The notes: generated by a model not told the origin, from the letters alone. A stretch of DNA of 64,000 bases from Glandiceps talaboti (GCF_964340395.1 NC_135556.1:21178723-21242722), one strand, 5' to 3'; numbered from the stretch's first letter, positions 12,101 to 30,785 are shown. A program made the numbers and translations.

Positions 12101-14060
12101 TGAAGAAAAATATCAGGAAATAATACAATTACACCCCGAAGCATAATGTTAGGAAAAATTAGGAAAAATAATGTCAACCTGGGATATTTTTACCCATAGT
12201 TTGACCACTGTGAAAAAAAATGCGAGTTGTAGTGATATAGAATATCCAGGTATAATTTTTTCTGTTTGAACATCTTCACCCTGGCTCATGTGTGGTTTAA
12301 ACAAACAATACACATATATTTTAAAACATGGAAGAGATAACATGAATATTTCTAAACATTCCTGGATACTGGAATATTACAAAGTTGTCAAAACTTTTGT
12401 TTCGCGGTTGTGTATGTAGTCCTGTGCAAAACTAATAAGACAAAACCTGTTCATGTGTCTAGCTGCAGCTTTCAAACTAGTCTGGACTGTGAACAAACAC
12501 ATAAACTTTCACATTGTACAGAATACACTCCTGGGTTACAATGAATTACTATTACTAAATGGTGCATCAAATTTCCGAAAGTGTGGTTTTTTGTTTTCTC
12601 CTTACCATTTAGCTTGTATTTTGTGCTATTTTTTCTAATTTCTGCCCCCCCCCCCCCCCCCCCCCCATGTTCAACGTAATAAGTTTGGCTGTTCAACGCA
12701 TTTCTCAAAGTCTGTAAATTAATGAGCATTATTTTGATAGGGGTATGTTAATGTATGGATCTATTATTGATGGCCGAGTCTGCTGACAAGCGCTTGTCAC
12801 TAGAACAATATGCTGCTGACAAGCGTGACCTTTGACACCCATTATGATGTGTTTTGGCGTCAAGTGTAAAACGTTCTTATTACCCTTGAAATTGATTGCA
12901 CTTTATCACTTTATCAAACACCATCAGTTCTTAAAACTGTTAATTTACGTGTGATAGCTCCTGTTTTTTCCAACAACCGCGAAGTCCGCCGCGTACACAC
13001 ATTACATGTACACTTCACCGCCTATATGCTCCATGGCCATAGCCGCGTGTGTGATGTAGTACTACGTGCAACGTGTCAACAGTAAAGGTAATTAATCTAA
13101 AACAACTAAAGTTTGTTGCATCAATAACATTCATTATTGTGAAGGACAGGTAAAATGCGTATAGTTTTTGTGGTGTTGCGTGGTCTTTTTTACTTGTTTT
13201 ATCCCATGTGCAGTGATGGCCTCAAAGTAATGACATACAGCTGACGACAGCTCACCGGCCGCGCAAGTTAAACGCCGAATCGTGAAATAAACATTAAATC
13301 TCAAGTACTATTAAAGCTGGGGTGGGAAACTTGAAACTACTACAGGAAAACGACACGGTGACGGTATAACTCCATTCCGGGCCTTAATTGTGTCAAAGGT
13401 ACGGGTCAGTACTATAGCGCACATGTTGACGTCGACCAGGCTGTAGTACACATGTACGCTCGGCGCTTGTCACGAGAACAATATGCTGCTGACAAGCGCT
13501 TGTCACCAGACACTCCGATTATTGATATATTACTATCAATTTATAGATCCATGGTTAATGCATTTACTAACTGAGTCTCGGTTACAACAGTACGCCCTGG
13601 TGGTTGACACACAATCTTTGGGTCACTGGTATTCCCTGCTCGTAAAGCTGCTGTGCAGTTTGTAATTTCCCTATGAAATTTCTCAATTATATCTTCATCC
13701 TTAAAATGCATTACTACAGTAACAGTATTGTAGACTAATAAAAGTGAGATGGTCTTCTGATGTGTTTCTTCGGTGCAGTAATAGTTGTAATAATCATGTG
13801 CGAAAAATTCAACCTGCACATCGATTCTTCAAAGAGAGTTCGTTGGCTATCAAAATCGAACGCTATCTGTTGTAACCTCTCTGTGCAAGAGTCGCGTGGA
13901 CGTGGACGCGCGTAGATAGCGTGCCCTACGAAAAATACACGAAGCCCTACAACAGCTGAATCAAATAGCTAACGTCTAATTCGTAAAATTATACTTACAT
14001 CGGTTCTAATTTCTTCGTCAACCATGCCTTCAAAGCCTCTATATTCTGAATTGCTGGCAT
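13..14060 (-). CDS. RBM26: RBM26/RBM27-type RNA-binding protein, 15 exons, 3' end off window
   Basis: Coding exons in transcript order: 13999-14060, 11684-11802, 11140-11306, 10011-10117, 9471-9556, 8310-8600, 7786-8100, 7199-7468, 6516-6665, 5278-5690, 4893-5030, 4031-4186, 2011-2109, 580-822, 13-171. All junctions are GT-AG with consistent phase, giving 925 open codons. Domains: PWI-like helical N-terminus (about 1-85), RS-rich stretch (120-180), CCCH zinc finger with Cys273, Cys282, Cys288 and His292 (spacing 8-5-3), poly-Pro and Pro-Gly tracts (about 300-450), RRM (about 627-700), Lys/Glu coiled coil (about 820-900). The zinc finger is followed by the family signature CPFDHGSDPVVVEDINLP. 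Vertebrate RBM26/27 act in the nucleus with the poly(A) exosome-targeting machinery; the same role here is inferred. The second RRM expected in the family would lie left of base 13. One gene here corresponds to the vertebrate pair. Confidence 0.93.
580..822 (-). CDS. RBM26: RBM26/27 exon 14 (coiled coil)
   Basis: Contains STGISKTVYNPSAFKA, a family signature (vertebrate form has TKTVYNPAALKA), followed by a Lys/Glu/Gln-rich coiled coil. 81 codons, phase 0 at both ends. Confidence 0.92.
2011..2109 (-). CDS. RBM26: RBM26/27 exon 13
   Basis: Encodes 33 residues with the motif KSVKERLGFPLD, which resembles the KERLG motif of RBM26/27 and repeats the motif of exon 12. Phase 0 at both ends, so it could be skipped without a frameshift. 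Confidence 0.85.
4031..4186 (-). CDS. RBM26: RBM26/27 exon 12
   Basis: Encodes a linker with the motif KTSIKDRLGLPT, one of two related motifs in adjacent exons. Phase 0 at both ends, 52 codons. Confidence 0.87.
4893..5030 (-). CDS. RBM26: RBM26/27 exon 11 (C-terminal half of RRM)
   Basis: Encodes VAFEGDPEAALIQFSSHDEA followed by FNNRFIKVFW, the RNP1-side strands and last helix of the RRM. Phase 0 at both ends. Confidence 0.94.
5278..5690 (-). CDS. RBM26: RBM26/27 exon 10 (N-terminal half of RRM)
   Basis: Starts with a Ser/Thr-rich linker. A Gln/His/Gly-rich stretch with the duplicated unit HHQQYG precedes the RRM start ENTKLEIKKVPRDLNNITKL and its RNP2 strand. It ends in phase 0 inside the RRM at VNLQ. 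Confidence 0.93.
6516..6665 (-). CDS. RBM26: RBM26/27 exon 9
   Basis: Contains MYQPDGYNPEHPGI, matching the family's conserved DGYNPE motif, then a Ser/Arg-rich linker. Confidence 0.87.
7199..7468 (-). CDS. RBM26: RBM26/27 exon 8 (Pro-Gly repeats)
   Basis: Encodes residues 383-472: a Gly-Pro dipeptide tract (GPGPGPGPGQGPGPG), a short basic patch (RMRQGKRG) and a poly-Pro run. Low complexity, but bounded by good splice sites in phase with its neighbours. Confidence 0.82.
7786..8100 (-). CDS. RBM26: RBM26/27 exon 7 (CCCH finger and poly-Pro)
   Basis: Starts EKGFCMRGELCPFDHGSDP, giving zinc ligands 2-4 (Cys282, Cys288, His292). After the conserved VVVEDINLPNML it passes into a run of about 17 prolines and more Pro-rich sequence. 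Confidence 0.93.
8310..8600 (-). CDS. RBM26: RBM26/27 exon 6 (first Cys of CCCH finger)
   Basis: Encodes residues 181-277, a Ser/Thr/Asp linker with a short internal duplication (HGDIDER twice), ending KRPRCRDYE. Its last Cys (273) is the first zinc ligand, so the finger is split by the intron. Confidence 0.88.
8997..9386. mobile_element. Diverged MITE relative of the element at 50857
   Basis: Shares interior words with 50980-51120, such as GCATGTCAGTAGTAA, and an end resembling TATAGGAA. Edges are approximate and the inverted repeats are eroded. It lies in an RBM26/27 intron. Confidence 0.4.
9471..9556 (-). CDS. RBM26: RBM26/27 exon 5 (Arg/Asp-rich)
   Basis: Encodes residues 152-180, an Arg/Asp/Gly-rich low-complexity stretch (RGRRYDRGYRDRER) matching the basic region of RBM26/27. 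Confidence 0.82.
10011..10117 (-). CDS. RBM26: RBM26/27 exon 4 (RS-rich)
   Basis: Encodes an Asp/Arg segment followed by an Arg-Ser alternation (SRSRSRSRSPL). The acceptor is a NAGNAG (CAGCAG), so a variant starting at 10114 that lacks one Gln is possible. Confidence 0.82.
11140..11306 (-). CDS. RBM26: RBM26/27 exon 3
   Basis: Encodes the end of the PWI-like domain (FVDTLFETLNSKTYV), then a Thr/Ser/Pro-rich linker ending in Lys-Arg-Asp-Glu. It ends in phase 0 at a GTAAGA donor. Confidence 0.88.
11684..11802 (-). CDS. RBM26: RBM26/27 exon 2
   Basis: Encodes residues 21-60, including CDADPAALAKYVVALVKKDK, the conserved helical N-terminal domain. The acceptor completes an Ile codon begun in exon 1. 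Confidence 0.92.
11940..12200. repeat. Dispersed repeat (CAGCCAAGGAAAAT family), copy 1
   Basis: Contains TTCAGCCAAGGAAAATA and, about 100 bases on, TTTTTCAGATGAATGAAGAA, followed by AATGTCAACCTGGGA. The same order recurs at 19610-19800, and part of it at 19965-20070. It may be a non-autonomous element. No coding content. Confidence 0.5.
12645..12666. repeat. Homopolymer C tract (22 bp)
   Basis: Uninterrupted C run in RBM26/27 intron 1. Similar G/C runs occur at 9288, 14808, 14856, 15791, 43852 and 47021. Confidence 0.9.
12785..12798. repeat. Palindrome GACAAGCGCTTGTC, copy 1
   Basis: Perfect 14-bp palindrome in RBM26/27 intron 1. It is followed by a context (AGAACAATATGCTGCTGACA) also present at the second copy near 13466-13495. 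Confidence 0.7.
13491..13504. repeat. Palindrome GACAAGCGCTTGTC, copy 2
   Basis: Second perfect copy about 700 bp from the first. The 30-bp motif around it is shared, so the pair looks like a small dispersed duplication rather than chance. Confidence 0.7.
13999..14060 (-). CDS. RBM26: RBM26/27 exon 1 (start codon)
   Basis: The ATG at 14060 opens MPAIQNIEALKAWLTKKLEP, close to the family start. The exon ends two bases into a codon at the donor GTAAGT. The start is chosen because this is the first ATG in the homologous frame and homology begins within six residues. Confidence 0.88.
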
Positions 14061-14364
14061 ACTTTAACACATGTACTGTAAATATTGTTCAAAAATATAC
14101 TCGTCGCTGAAACTGTGTCGGACGAATCAGTCCGATCTGACGATACAACGCCACTTGCCCAGTGTCAACTCCTTCCTTTCATTTGGGATAATTAATACGA
14201 AATATGCAAACTCGATGGGAGATTTTTTGTGAATATTCAGTGCAATTAAAATATACGACTTGTATATTACGAATAAGATCCTAAATACGACGCTAGGCGT
14301 CAATAAATACGTTGGATATCTGCACGAAAGACGTTCAACCGGTTTGTCGTTTTTGCAAAACAGC

Positions 14365-14387
14365 CAAGATGGCGGATTCTCGCGAGA
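14365..14387. promoter_or_regulatory. Putative RBM26/27 core promoter: YY1-like site plus TCTCGCGAGA palindrome
   Basis: CAAGATGGCGG at 14365-14375 matches the YY1 core, and TCTCGCGAGA at 14378-14387 matches a palindromic core-promoter motif typical of mammalian housekeeping genes. They lie about 310 bases upstream of the RBM26/27 ATG, which fits a short 5' UTR. Factor binding is inferred. Confidence 0.6.
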
Positions 14388-15175
14388 CTTGAATACACGT
14401 GCACAAATTATAGTCTATCAAATGCGGGAAAACCGTGTATATTTTACTGTATGGTGATTGATAGAATCAAATATGTATTTTCTAGTGGAGTCCGTCATTC
14501 AAAGGGTAAATTTACGGGGGCTAGAGACAAATGCAAAAAGTGATGGGGTTGGTAGAGTCACGTGACGAGATCCCCGGGTCAAAGGTTATGGGTCAAAGGT
14601 TTAAGAATTGTCACAGCATGGTTGGCACATGCATTCTGTATCCGACCTTCTTGGTTTCTCCAAAGAAAAGTTACTTACTTGGTGTGCTACATGTGTTACA
14701 ATGTAGTAGAAGTGGTTAGCTTTCCGCTGTGCAATTCCACAAATTATTGATAATGATGACTATCGATGTTGAAATGATGATGAAGCTATGGGATGCACTA
14801 TTTGATTGGGGGGGGGGGGGGTTCCGAGAGAGAAAAAATGTCACCGGCCTTAAGCAGGGGGGGGGGGGGGGAATTGCCGACTAACTAAGACAGAAAGAAA
14901 TTGTTTCCAGGGTATGAGCTAAAAAAATATTTTGTGCTGCGCAGGTGCTGAAACTAGCTACAAATGTCAAATTTCCATGTACAAGTCTATACTTTGATTA
15001 TATAAGCTTCCAACTCGTTTTCTGGCAATCGTAGGTAAAAAGAAAATACAATAAATACCACAACCTTGAGGAAAACCTAGTACCTGTACTCAGAACTATT
15101 GAAGAGAAACGTGATCATTAAGTTTGACAGTGGGGTTTATCATTATGGTTTTTTTTTTAAAACACCTTAAAATCC

Positions 15176-15378
15176 ACTTGCATATATAGAAGAACTAATT
15201 GTTCGGTCGGAGAGCTTAATGACTAACTTCGAAAGTATAATTATATTAAATGCAGAGCTGAAATCGACAAAGAGCAGTCGCACATGGGAATTACACTTGT
15301 CTAGATGAGTTATTCTGAGTGGAGTGCTAGGGAAATACGCCGTCTCCGTGAGGCGCGGTTGGCACGGTACGCAAACTG
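15176..15378 (-). mobile_element. Decayed non-LTR retrotransposon reverse-transcriptase fragment
   Basis: On the minus strand, one frame reads QFAYRANR near 15378-15355 and another reads HLDKCNSHVRLLFVDFSSAF near 15300-15240. Together these match consecutive RT fingers/palm motifs of CR1/L2/jockey-like LINEs; FVDFSSAF carries the first catalytic Asp. The two motifs are in different frames, so at least one frameshift separates them. The YADD box is absent and homology fades after about 15200. It is an inert remnant. Confidence 0.75.
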
Positions 15379-16604
15379 ACATATGGATAAATAGTTTTAT
15401 AGAACTTTACATCATATAAAGAAGTTTAAAAGCGTATTTTGAAATAGTCTGATATCATCAAGTTAACCAATATATCCATCAAGTGTCCAAGAAGTTGCTC
15501 ATTTCAGTTTGGACTTTTCTCGCTGAAAAGTGATTTGCTGTATAGGAGTAAATATTTAAAAATAAAATCATATGGTCTTTTTGAAAAAAAAACCACACAC
15601 ATGTAAAAGCTGAGAAATCGAATATATGATATTTATTGTGACACATATAACTCATTTTGAATAAATACATCTATGTTGATATGTATGTACTGAGATGACC
15701 AGAATTCTGCACATGAACAAGGGGGACTATCAATTTTCATAGCCTATGATAGAGCTACACCCGAAATAGTAGATATTACCTTCAATGAATTGGGGGGGGG
15801 GGGGAAGAATCGTCGAACTACTCAGCGAAAATTTTATATCTAGACACGTTTCAGATAAGATGAAACGGAAATCGTTCCAGCGACGACAGCTAACAAACGG
15901 GAACACACATAACGACTACAGTCTCGTATTCACGACACTTTATAGTCCACACGTACAAACAAAAGAATATGAATCAGGCAGTATCACAAAACTGGGAAAT
16001 AGTTGAAAGTGACGAGTACAGTCCACAAACAATTATTTCAAACCAAACCAAACCATCGATAGCCTACACATAGTCCAGTCAATCTAGCGAAAGTTTGGTC
16101 GACCCTTGAACTAATTGCAATAGAAATTATTTTAGCATCTTGCTCAGAGTTTGAAGCTGAACGACGCAATCGTACCAACTTTATTGTGTTGTTCCAAAGT
16201 ATTAAACCACAAATCGACACAGTTCAATCCTTCAAGAAGTCGTGATTGTTAATTTAGATTTTGTTCTGCAGTTGAGATCACATGTAATAATCACGACTTT
16301 CTTGAATGTATACATGTGTAATATAGTCACAACGCAGTGAATTCTGAACGTTTGCATTCCTCGATCCCATTCCCGGCGGTGTAGACCTTGCTTGATTACG
16401 CTATATAATGATGTTGATTTTGCAGTCACGGTGTTAGTGTCTTCGAAACTGACGGAATAATAAGTCCGTAAATTATACATACAAGTATAAGTGTCTCACA
16501 CTGCTCGGTGCAATATTAGTAGCAGAGCATTATAGACTTAATTCAAAAGAATAAGGATGTTTTAACTCGTTACTCGGAGTTTCACACTTCCTCAGCGAAA
16601 ATAA

Positions 16605-16608
<4 letters not shown>

Positions 16609-16680
<72 letters not shown>
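16609..16680. repeat. (AT)n microsatellite
   Basis: About 70 bp of pure AT dinucleotide, 3' of the membrane-protein gene. Confidence 0.97.
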
Positions 16681-16682
<2 letters not shown>

Positions 16683-16761
16683 CTAGTATGAAGCTCGATC
16701 AGGTTTTAACTTTCATTGATATCATTGATAATACTAGAAGAACTAGTAGACTATGCACTAG

Positions 16762-16883
<122 letters not shown>

Positions 16884-16925
16884 GTATATAATAATATCTT
16901 TTTTTTTCGAAACATCGGATGAATA

Positions 16926-19573
<2,648 letters not shown>

Positions 19574-19607
19574 CTGATTATTACAATACAAAAAATATTT
19601 AGATGTT

Positions 19608-19810
19608 ATACCCAACATTTTTCTTCATTCAGCCAAGGAAAATAAGAGTGACCTAAGTGGCCTTTGTAGTGACAACCCCTTAGGTCACAAGCAATTTCCA
19701 GCTGAATAAAGAAAATACTGGAGAATACCATAATTATACCAGCGGCAGTGATATCAAGGAAATATCGCGAAAAGTAATGTCAATTTTGAAAGTTTTGACC
19801 CGTATTTCAT
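19608..19810. repeat. Dispersed repeat (CAGCCAAGGAAAAT family), copy 2
   Basis: TTCAGCCAAGGAAAATAAG, then CCAGCTGAATAAAGAAAAT, then AATGTCAATTTTGAA, in the same order as copy 1. The interior GACCTAAG and CTTAGGTC are inverted, so the copy can form a stem-loop. Confidence 0.55.
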
Positions 19811-20246
19811 ACACAGCAGAACCAGTGACGTAGACGCGCGTTGTCGTGATGTAGAACGATCAGAGTATATATTCCATATTATGTGTTCCACTTGTATTGG
19901 CTTGTGCATGGTATAATTAGCCTTGTAGATGCGTATTGTAGCATTGTTATCCCCACCCCCATCCCTTATCTTCTTTCAGCCAAGGAAAGCGCGAGTTGTC
20001 TTTCTTCTCGCCGGCGACTCCCATTTTCAGCTGCAGAATTTATATTTAAAACCCCAGGGGAATACTGTCATGTATTTGTGCTACTGTCGTCTTTCTCATT
20101 ACAAAAAGACGCTCCCTTGTTTTTCTAAGCAATGGTGATCTGTCTTATCTTTGGAGCACTGAAGGAAGTCGGTTGACGCCGCCGCTACGAGAATATTTTG
20201 GTATCTTGTCTTTGGCTTCCGGAAGCTTATGATTAATTTAACAATG

Positions 20247-20282
20247 TGTTTGTTTGTTTGTTTGTTTGTTTGTGTGTTTGTT
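20247..20282. repeat. (TTTG)n microsatellite
   Basis: Short pure tetranucleotide run followed by imperfect TTG repeats. Confidence 0.93.
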
Positions 20283-20637
20283 GTTTGTTGTTTTTTGTTT
20301 GCTGTAAGAGTCAGCTACGTATGTAGTGTACCCCTTTCATTTGAGTTTTTATTTTCTTATACTTTTTGAAGTTGCTGATGAAAAATGCAACAGTTCAAAA
20401 ATCTACCTTAGAGATAACAATTATTGTTTGAAGTATTTTCACTTGTAAAGTGTAATTTTTCAAAAAAACAACCAAAACTTGAAGATTATGATGTTAATTT
20501 GATAGAAAATAAAACCCCAAAATAGATCAGGAAGGTGTGTGTGCGTGTGTGTGTGCATCCATGACTGTTTGAAAACGTGTGTATATAATTTTTATATACT
20601 TTATATATACTTAATACAAGTAAGCCGCCTTCAGTAT

Positions 20638-20639
<2 letters not shown>

Positions 20640-20728
<89 letters not shown>
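20640..20728. repeat. (TA)n microsatellite
   Basis: About 88 bp of pure TA. Confidence 0.97.
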
Positions 20729-20735
<7 letters not shown>

Positions 20736-22213
20736 CTTGTGAATTAAACACATGTACAAATCACAAACCAGGAGGTGTCCTACCGTTACCCTTTGACCAA
20801 GCCTTACGGCCATCCACACCTATGGTTGATACGATACGACATAGACAAACATAAATTAACAAGGTCATACCACGAACCATTTGTTGATTAACTCGACTTC
20901 TTACTATTTCCATCCTTTCTCCCTATAAATAAGATTTGATACATAAATCAACCACAATAAAGCGTACCTGTCATATAAAGTTAAGCTTTTAGTTTTAACG
21001 AGGTAATTTACATAATTAATGATTTTCGTTAATTGGGCTATATATTAAGAATGCTAACTTCAACTTTCATAATATCATTTAGTAAATGCATCAACCATGT
21101 GTAACAAAGCACACGTGCCCTTTAAAGCTTGATATAACTTTCTGTTTTGATGGGTCATTTGGAATTAGGTACTTCTTTAAGTATGCAAGCTTCAAATTTC
21201 ACATAGTTTGTTATAATAAATTTTCCTATCAAGGGGTACATCATGTATGGCATAGCTATATCTATCGCTATAACCCAGAATATTGAACGTTGGTTGACGA
21301 CGCGTATGTGTGGGAACAAAACTCTGAAGGCTTTGCCGGAAAGCATTCAGTTTACATCTGGGTTTTTTTTTAACGTAGGCGTTCCTCTTGCATGATTTTT
21401 ATATCATTTCTGAGAATATTACGATAACATCATAACCGTTGCCTTATTTCCACCATGATGTAAATAAGATAGTGGGGTATGATGTTATCATGATCTCCAT
21501 AAAACACACACACACTGCAAATTCCACTTCCTCTCGTCGACGAGTTCATTAGCTGTCTGTGTTCACTGTTCGACAGCACAGTAACTTCATACCACCCCGA
21601 GTCCTAGGTTTCATGAACCACTTTGTTATGTGTAAAAACAAAAGAAACTATTTACTTGCCGTATGCTCAAAATATCTAAATATAGGTTCAGTAGACTGTG
21701 AAAAAAACCCTGCCAGTTTCCATAGTGATACAAATGTAATACAATACGCGTTTGACTGCTTCAAACGTGGTATAGAATGACACAAATTGCAGGCAATTTT
21801 AATTGACACAATCGCGTATAAATTTGGAATAGATTATACTCCTTATCGACTTAATCCCAACAATATTTAAGTAGAATCTCACTTTGTAACATGAGAATAT
21901 GTTTTTTACTTTTTCTGAGCTTTACAGAAAAGCAACGGTTGGATTCCCAATATAGATAAACCTAGAAACTACCTTACGAAACAGTTTTTGGATGACACTT
22001 GCTTAACCCAACCCGCAACCCCCAACTCCCTTAAGTTGGCTCTCGAATGATTTTTAATATAACAGTTCTAACTTTGTATACGGCAGTCACTTAGAACATA
22101 GGATGGACAATTCTATACCGTTTGTTGATGCGCGCACACCCATCATACCGTTTCGTTTCAGTTTGGGTAAAGTCCAATACCATACCGTGATATCCCCTTC
22201 AATCTCTACTCAC

Positions 22214-22341
22214 CTTTTGTTTCCAAAGCTGCTGCACTGTTATGACTTCAGTTTGGATGGATGATAGAAACTCGCATTTTACTACGCATACACCGTCACA
22301 GTTGCTAAGCTTGGTGCATACGTACGTGTGTGATGGACGCC
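22214..22341 (-). CDS. Candidate Cys-rich extracellular exon
   Basis: Bounded by TTTTCAG and GTGAGT, with only one open frame (phase 1 to 0). It encodes five closely spaced cysteines (YVCTKLSNCDGVCVVKCEF). It may be an upstream exon of the membrane protein. Its end phase does not join directly to 19475-19573, so at least one exon between them is unseen, or it belongs to another gene. Confidence 0.35.
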
Positions 22342-22924
22342 CTGAAAACATAGATACTGTTTCATATGAATAACAGACGTACCAAACGTTGTAAATTGCT
22401 TTAACACAGTACCCGCACTGTACTGTGGAAAGGTTAGCATCTGTGAATTTCGAATCAACTGAGTCGCTCTCTTTCATCTATGGAATCAATAGGTAATCAA
22501 AGAAAATCCGAAATAGCTTCATATATGTGTTGGCTGGATTATTTTTATGACGATTATGTCCATGGAAGTTAGGGCACGAGCAGAATTTACAACGGGAGTG
22601 GGGGGGGAGAGAAAGCATATGAAGCGGATGTAGACTGAATGCTTTCCCTAAGGGTTAAAGTCTTGGTTGGAATGAACATTTCTGAACTATAGGTAGCGTA
22701 AATGATATACACCTTAATTGGAAAGACCATTTTGCCCTTGCTACTATATGAAATTTGAAGCTTGCATATTTAAAGCTGTTGTACTAGCTACAACTGGAAT
22801 GGTTTTTAAAAGAAAATGATTTTGTTTAGGTACAATAATTTAATCGTAGTATTGTACACCCTGAACAATGTCCGCATATTATCACCTGTGGCTAACCGTA
22901 TTTTGTAGCTGTATACACGATCCT

Positions 22925-23200
22925 GTGGCGTACTTAAGCTTGTTACTCGAGTAGAACTCAGTCTAGACTGGTAGTCAGGTGGTCCTGGGTTCGAATCCCA
23001 CTAGAGACAGAGATTTTTCTGTAGTAAGATCCAACCACATTGATAGTTTTTAAAGGTATTTGTTGTTTCCCGCTATTACCACCACAGTGAGTTTGTGTTT
23101 GTATTAAATCAATGCCTGCGTTTGGATCTAATTGGCTGAGCAGAAGGCTAGAATTCCCGAAGACTAGATGAGCGCACAACTGACAACCTAAGGACAGGGG
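22925..23200 (+). mobile_element. Possible tRNA-derived SINE
   Basis: GGTTCGAATCC at 22988-22998 is an exact pol III B box. TGGCGTA at 22926 resembles an A box, about 60 bp upstream. No cloverleaf or poly-A tail is clear and the right edge is arbitrary. A tRNA gene is unlikely because the two boxes lie in non-tRNA sequence. Confidence 0.4.
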
Positions 23201-23396
23201 TCAACATCTCCACTCCACCACATTATCCCCAATATCTTGTCACGCTGTTACCCCTTTACTGCTGTGAGACCTGCTCCTCTCCTCACATCACACCACACCA
23301 CTCCACACCACACCACAACTAACAGTCAGTTCACTGCATTTCACTGATATGTTAATAGAGTCTGTTCGAAATTATCTTGTTCGGTCTTGCATTTTC

Positions 23397-23576
23397 TAAA
23401 TGTATGTATGTATGTATGTATGTATGTATGTATGTATGTATGTATGTATGTATGTATGTATGTATGTATGTATGTATGTATGCATGTAGGTATGTAGGTA
23501 GGTAGGTAGGTAGGTAGGTAGGTGTGTATGTATGTATGTATGTATGTATGTATGTATGTATGTATGTATGTATGTA
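23397..23576. repeat. (ATGT)n / (AGGT)n compound microsatellite
   Basis: Pure ATGT, an internal GTAG block, then ATGT again. Repeat-driven open frames occur on both strands. Confidence 0.97.
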
Positions 23577-24506
23577 GTCGAACTGACAAGCACATGTATC
23601 GACGTACTAATAATAAGTTCAATTTGATTCAATTTAATCTGTATCGTCGTGGCGGTAACACTGTGACATATTGCTACATTTGTATTTGTTTTTGTCATCA
23701 TTAACAAGATACAAAAGCAGACTCTGTGTAAGAGATGTTTGTGTGTTAATATCTTTATGAACTCTTGTGATCAGTCTCACTGATCTTGATACATCATTTA
23801 ATACTATTCTGCAAGCTAAGACGAAATCTCTTGTATAAAGAGCAAAGTTTATGATATGGTATAAAAAGAAGTTTACGTCAGACATCAAGGTATTAAAATC
23901 TTAAATTCAACATCTGTGTGTAGTCGGGTATAAACACGTGTTTATTTAATACCATGTTCATGTATGTTTCACCCTATGTAATCTACACTTGTATTTTGTC
24001 TCAATGCGGCATGTATTCTTTAAATGTCTTTAGCTATGATATGAAGTCCATGCTAAGTATAATACTTGACAAACTGTATTTTTCTCTCAAGATACTCAGT
24101 GTCGATACATAGCAAGCCCCACTCAGTAGCTATTCTTTGGAGATAAATAAGGCTTTTTTTCTCTTCGGTACACATGATGTATATAAACAAGACCATACAT
24201 ATTCCATAGGTACTCGTCACATCCCAACATATTTTCCTCCGTTCAAAAACACATGTGTACAGAATAGTTTGTATTAAGTGTTTGATGTATTGACACGGGT
24301 GTGGTCTGCGTTGTAGATGTGCAAACTTTATCATGAATAGACACGTAAGATAAAACATGTAATTCCAGTGAGAACACGTGCGGGAATTTTGAAGTCAAAG
24401 ACTAAACGGTAAGTCTTCTTAAGTCTCAATCAACCATATAATCTCCCGACCTCCTTCAGGGTTTGCTTTGCTCTTGAGAGGACTTCAGACATTCCTTTAA
24501 ACACCC

Positions 24507-24536
24507 CACGTGTTTTGTGCGAACAAGATATAAATA
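24507..24536 (+). promoter_or_regulatory. FGF promoter: E-box and TATA box
   Basis: CACGTG at 24507-24512 and TATAAATA at 24529-24536. The expected start of transcription would be near 24560, giving a 5' UTR of about 55 nt before the ATG at 24618. A second CACGTG lies at about 24375. A focused TATA promoter suits a regulated developmental gene. Confidence 0.6.
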
Positions 24537-24617
24537 TGCGGTTTGGCAGTTGAAAGAACATAATTTCTTTTACATCCAGGCCTTTTGAAACAACAACAAC
24601 GACGGCGGCTGTTCATA

Positions 24618-30388
<5,771 letters not shown>

Positions 30389-30735
30389 CAGGTGTACAAG
30401 ATATCTTATAATAGTAATAATGTTGACAAAAGGCGACAGGGGTCTTTCTTACAGGATGTAACATATTATCCTGCCGGTTATCAGATGGCAAATACACAAC
30501 AAAACAGTATCACTGACAATATAACATTATTCAGCGAGGACAATCTTTCTATACACGGGTAGAGTAACGAAACAAAACGAGTTTTATTTTTGAATATGAA
30601 TCAAAAAGACACGTCTTAACGTAGTTCAAATTATACTTCTAACGTTATTTTTGTAGATTTAATTTTATGTCAAACTAATTTATCAAAACACTGAGAACTG
30701 ACATCAAATATGAAATGGCAATGTATACAATTGCC

Positions 30736-30785
30736 ATGTATGTATGTATGTATGTATGTATGTATGTATGTATGTATGTATGCAT
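30736..30785. repeat. (ATGT)n microsatellite
   Basis: Twelve ATGT units, 350 bp after the FGF stop, probably in the 3' UTR or just downstream. Confidence 0.95.

Larger units (their letters stand above)
19574..22213. other. Probable intron or intergenic stretch with microsatellites
   Basis: Holds a dispersed repeat copy, (TTTG)n at 20247 and (TA)n at 20640. Possible tiny minus-strand exons exist (for example 18 nt near 20910-20927 between TTTATAG and GTAAGA), but none can be supported. Confidence 0.5.
22342..24500. other. Intergenic stretch upstream of FGF
   Basis: Contains the SINE-like segment and the ATGT microsatellite. I see no exon with both splice sites and recognisable coding content. 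The last few hundred bases probably hold FGF upstream regulatory sequence. Confidence 0.5.

Noticed and set aside
20764-20822. Short minus-strand exon after ACCATAG
   Set aside because: Phases do not connect 22214-22341 to 19475-19573 and the frame soon enters the TA repeat.
22958-23030. tRNA gene around the exact B box
   Set aside because: No acceptor stem or anticodon arm can be paired; better explained as a SINE-like remnant.
23341-23707. Tyr-Ile-His-Thr repeat open frames
   Set aside because: ATGT microsatellite read in frame.
24585-24617. FGF start at an upstream in-frame TTG
   Set aside because: TTG starts are rare in animals and an ATG 33 bases downstream precedes the signal-like segment.
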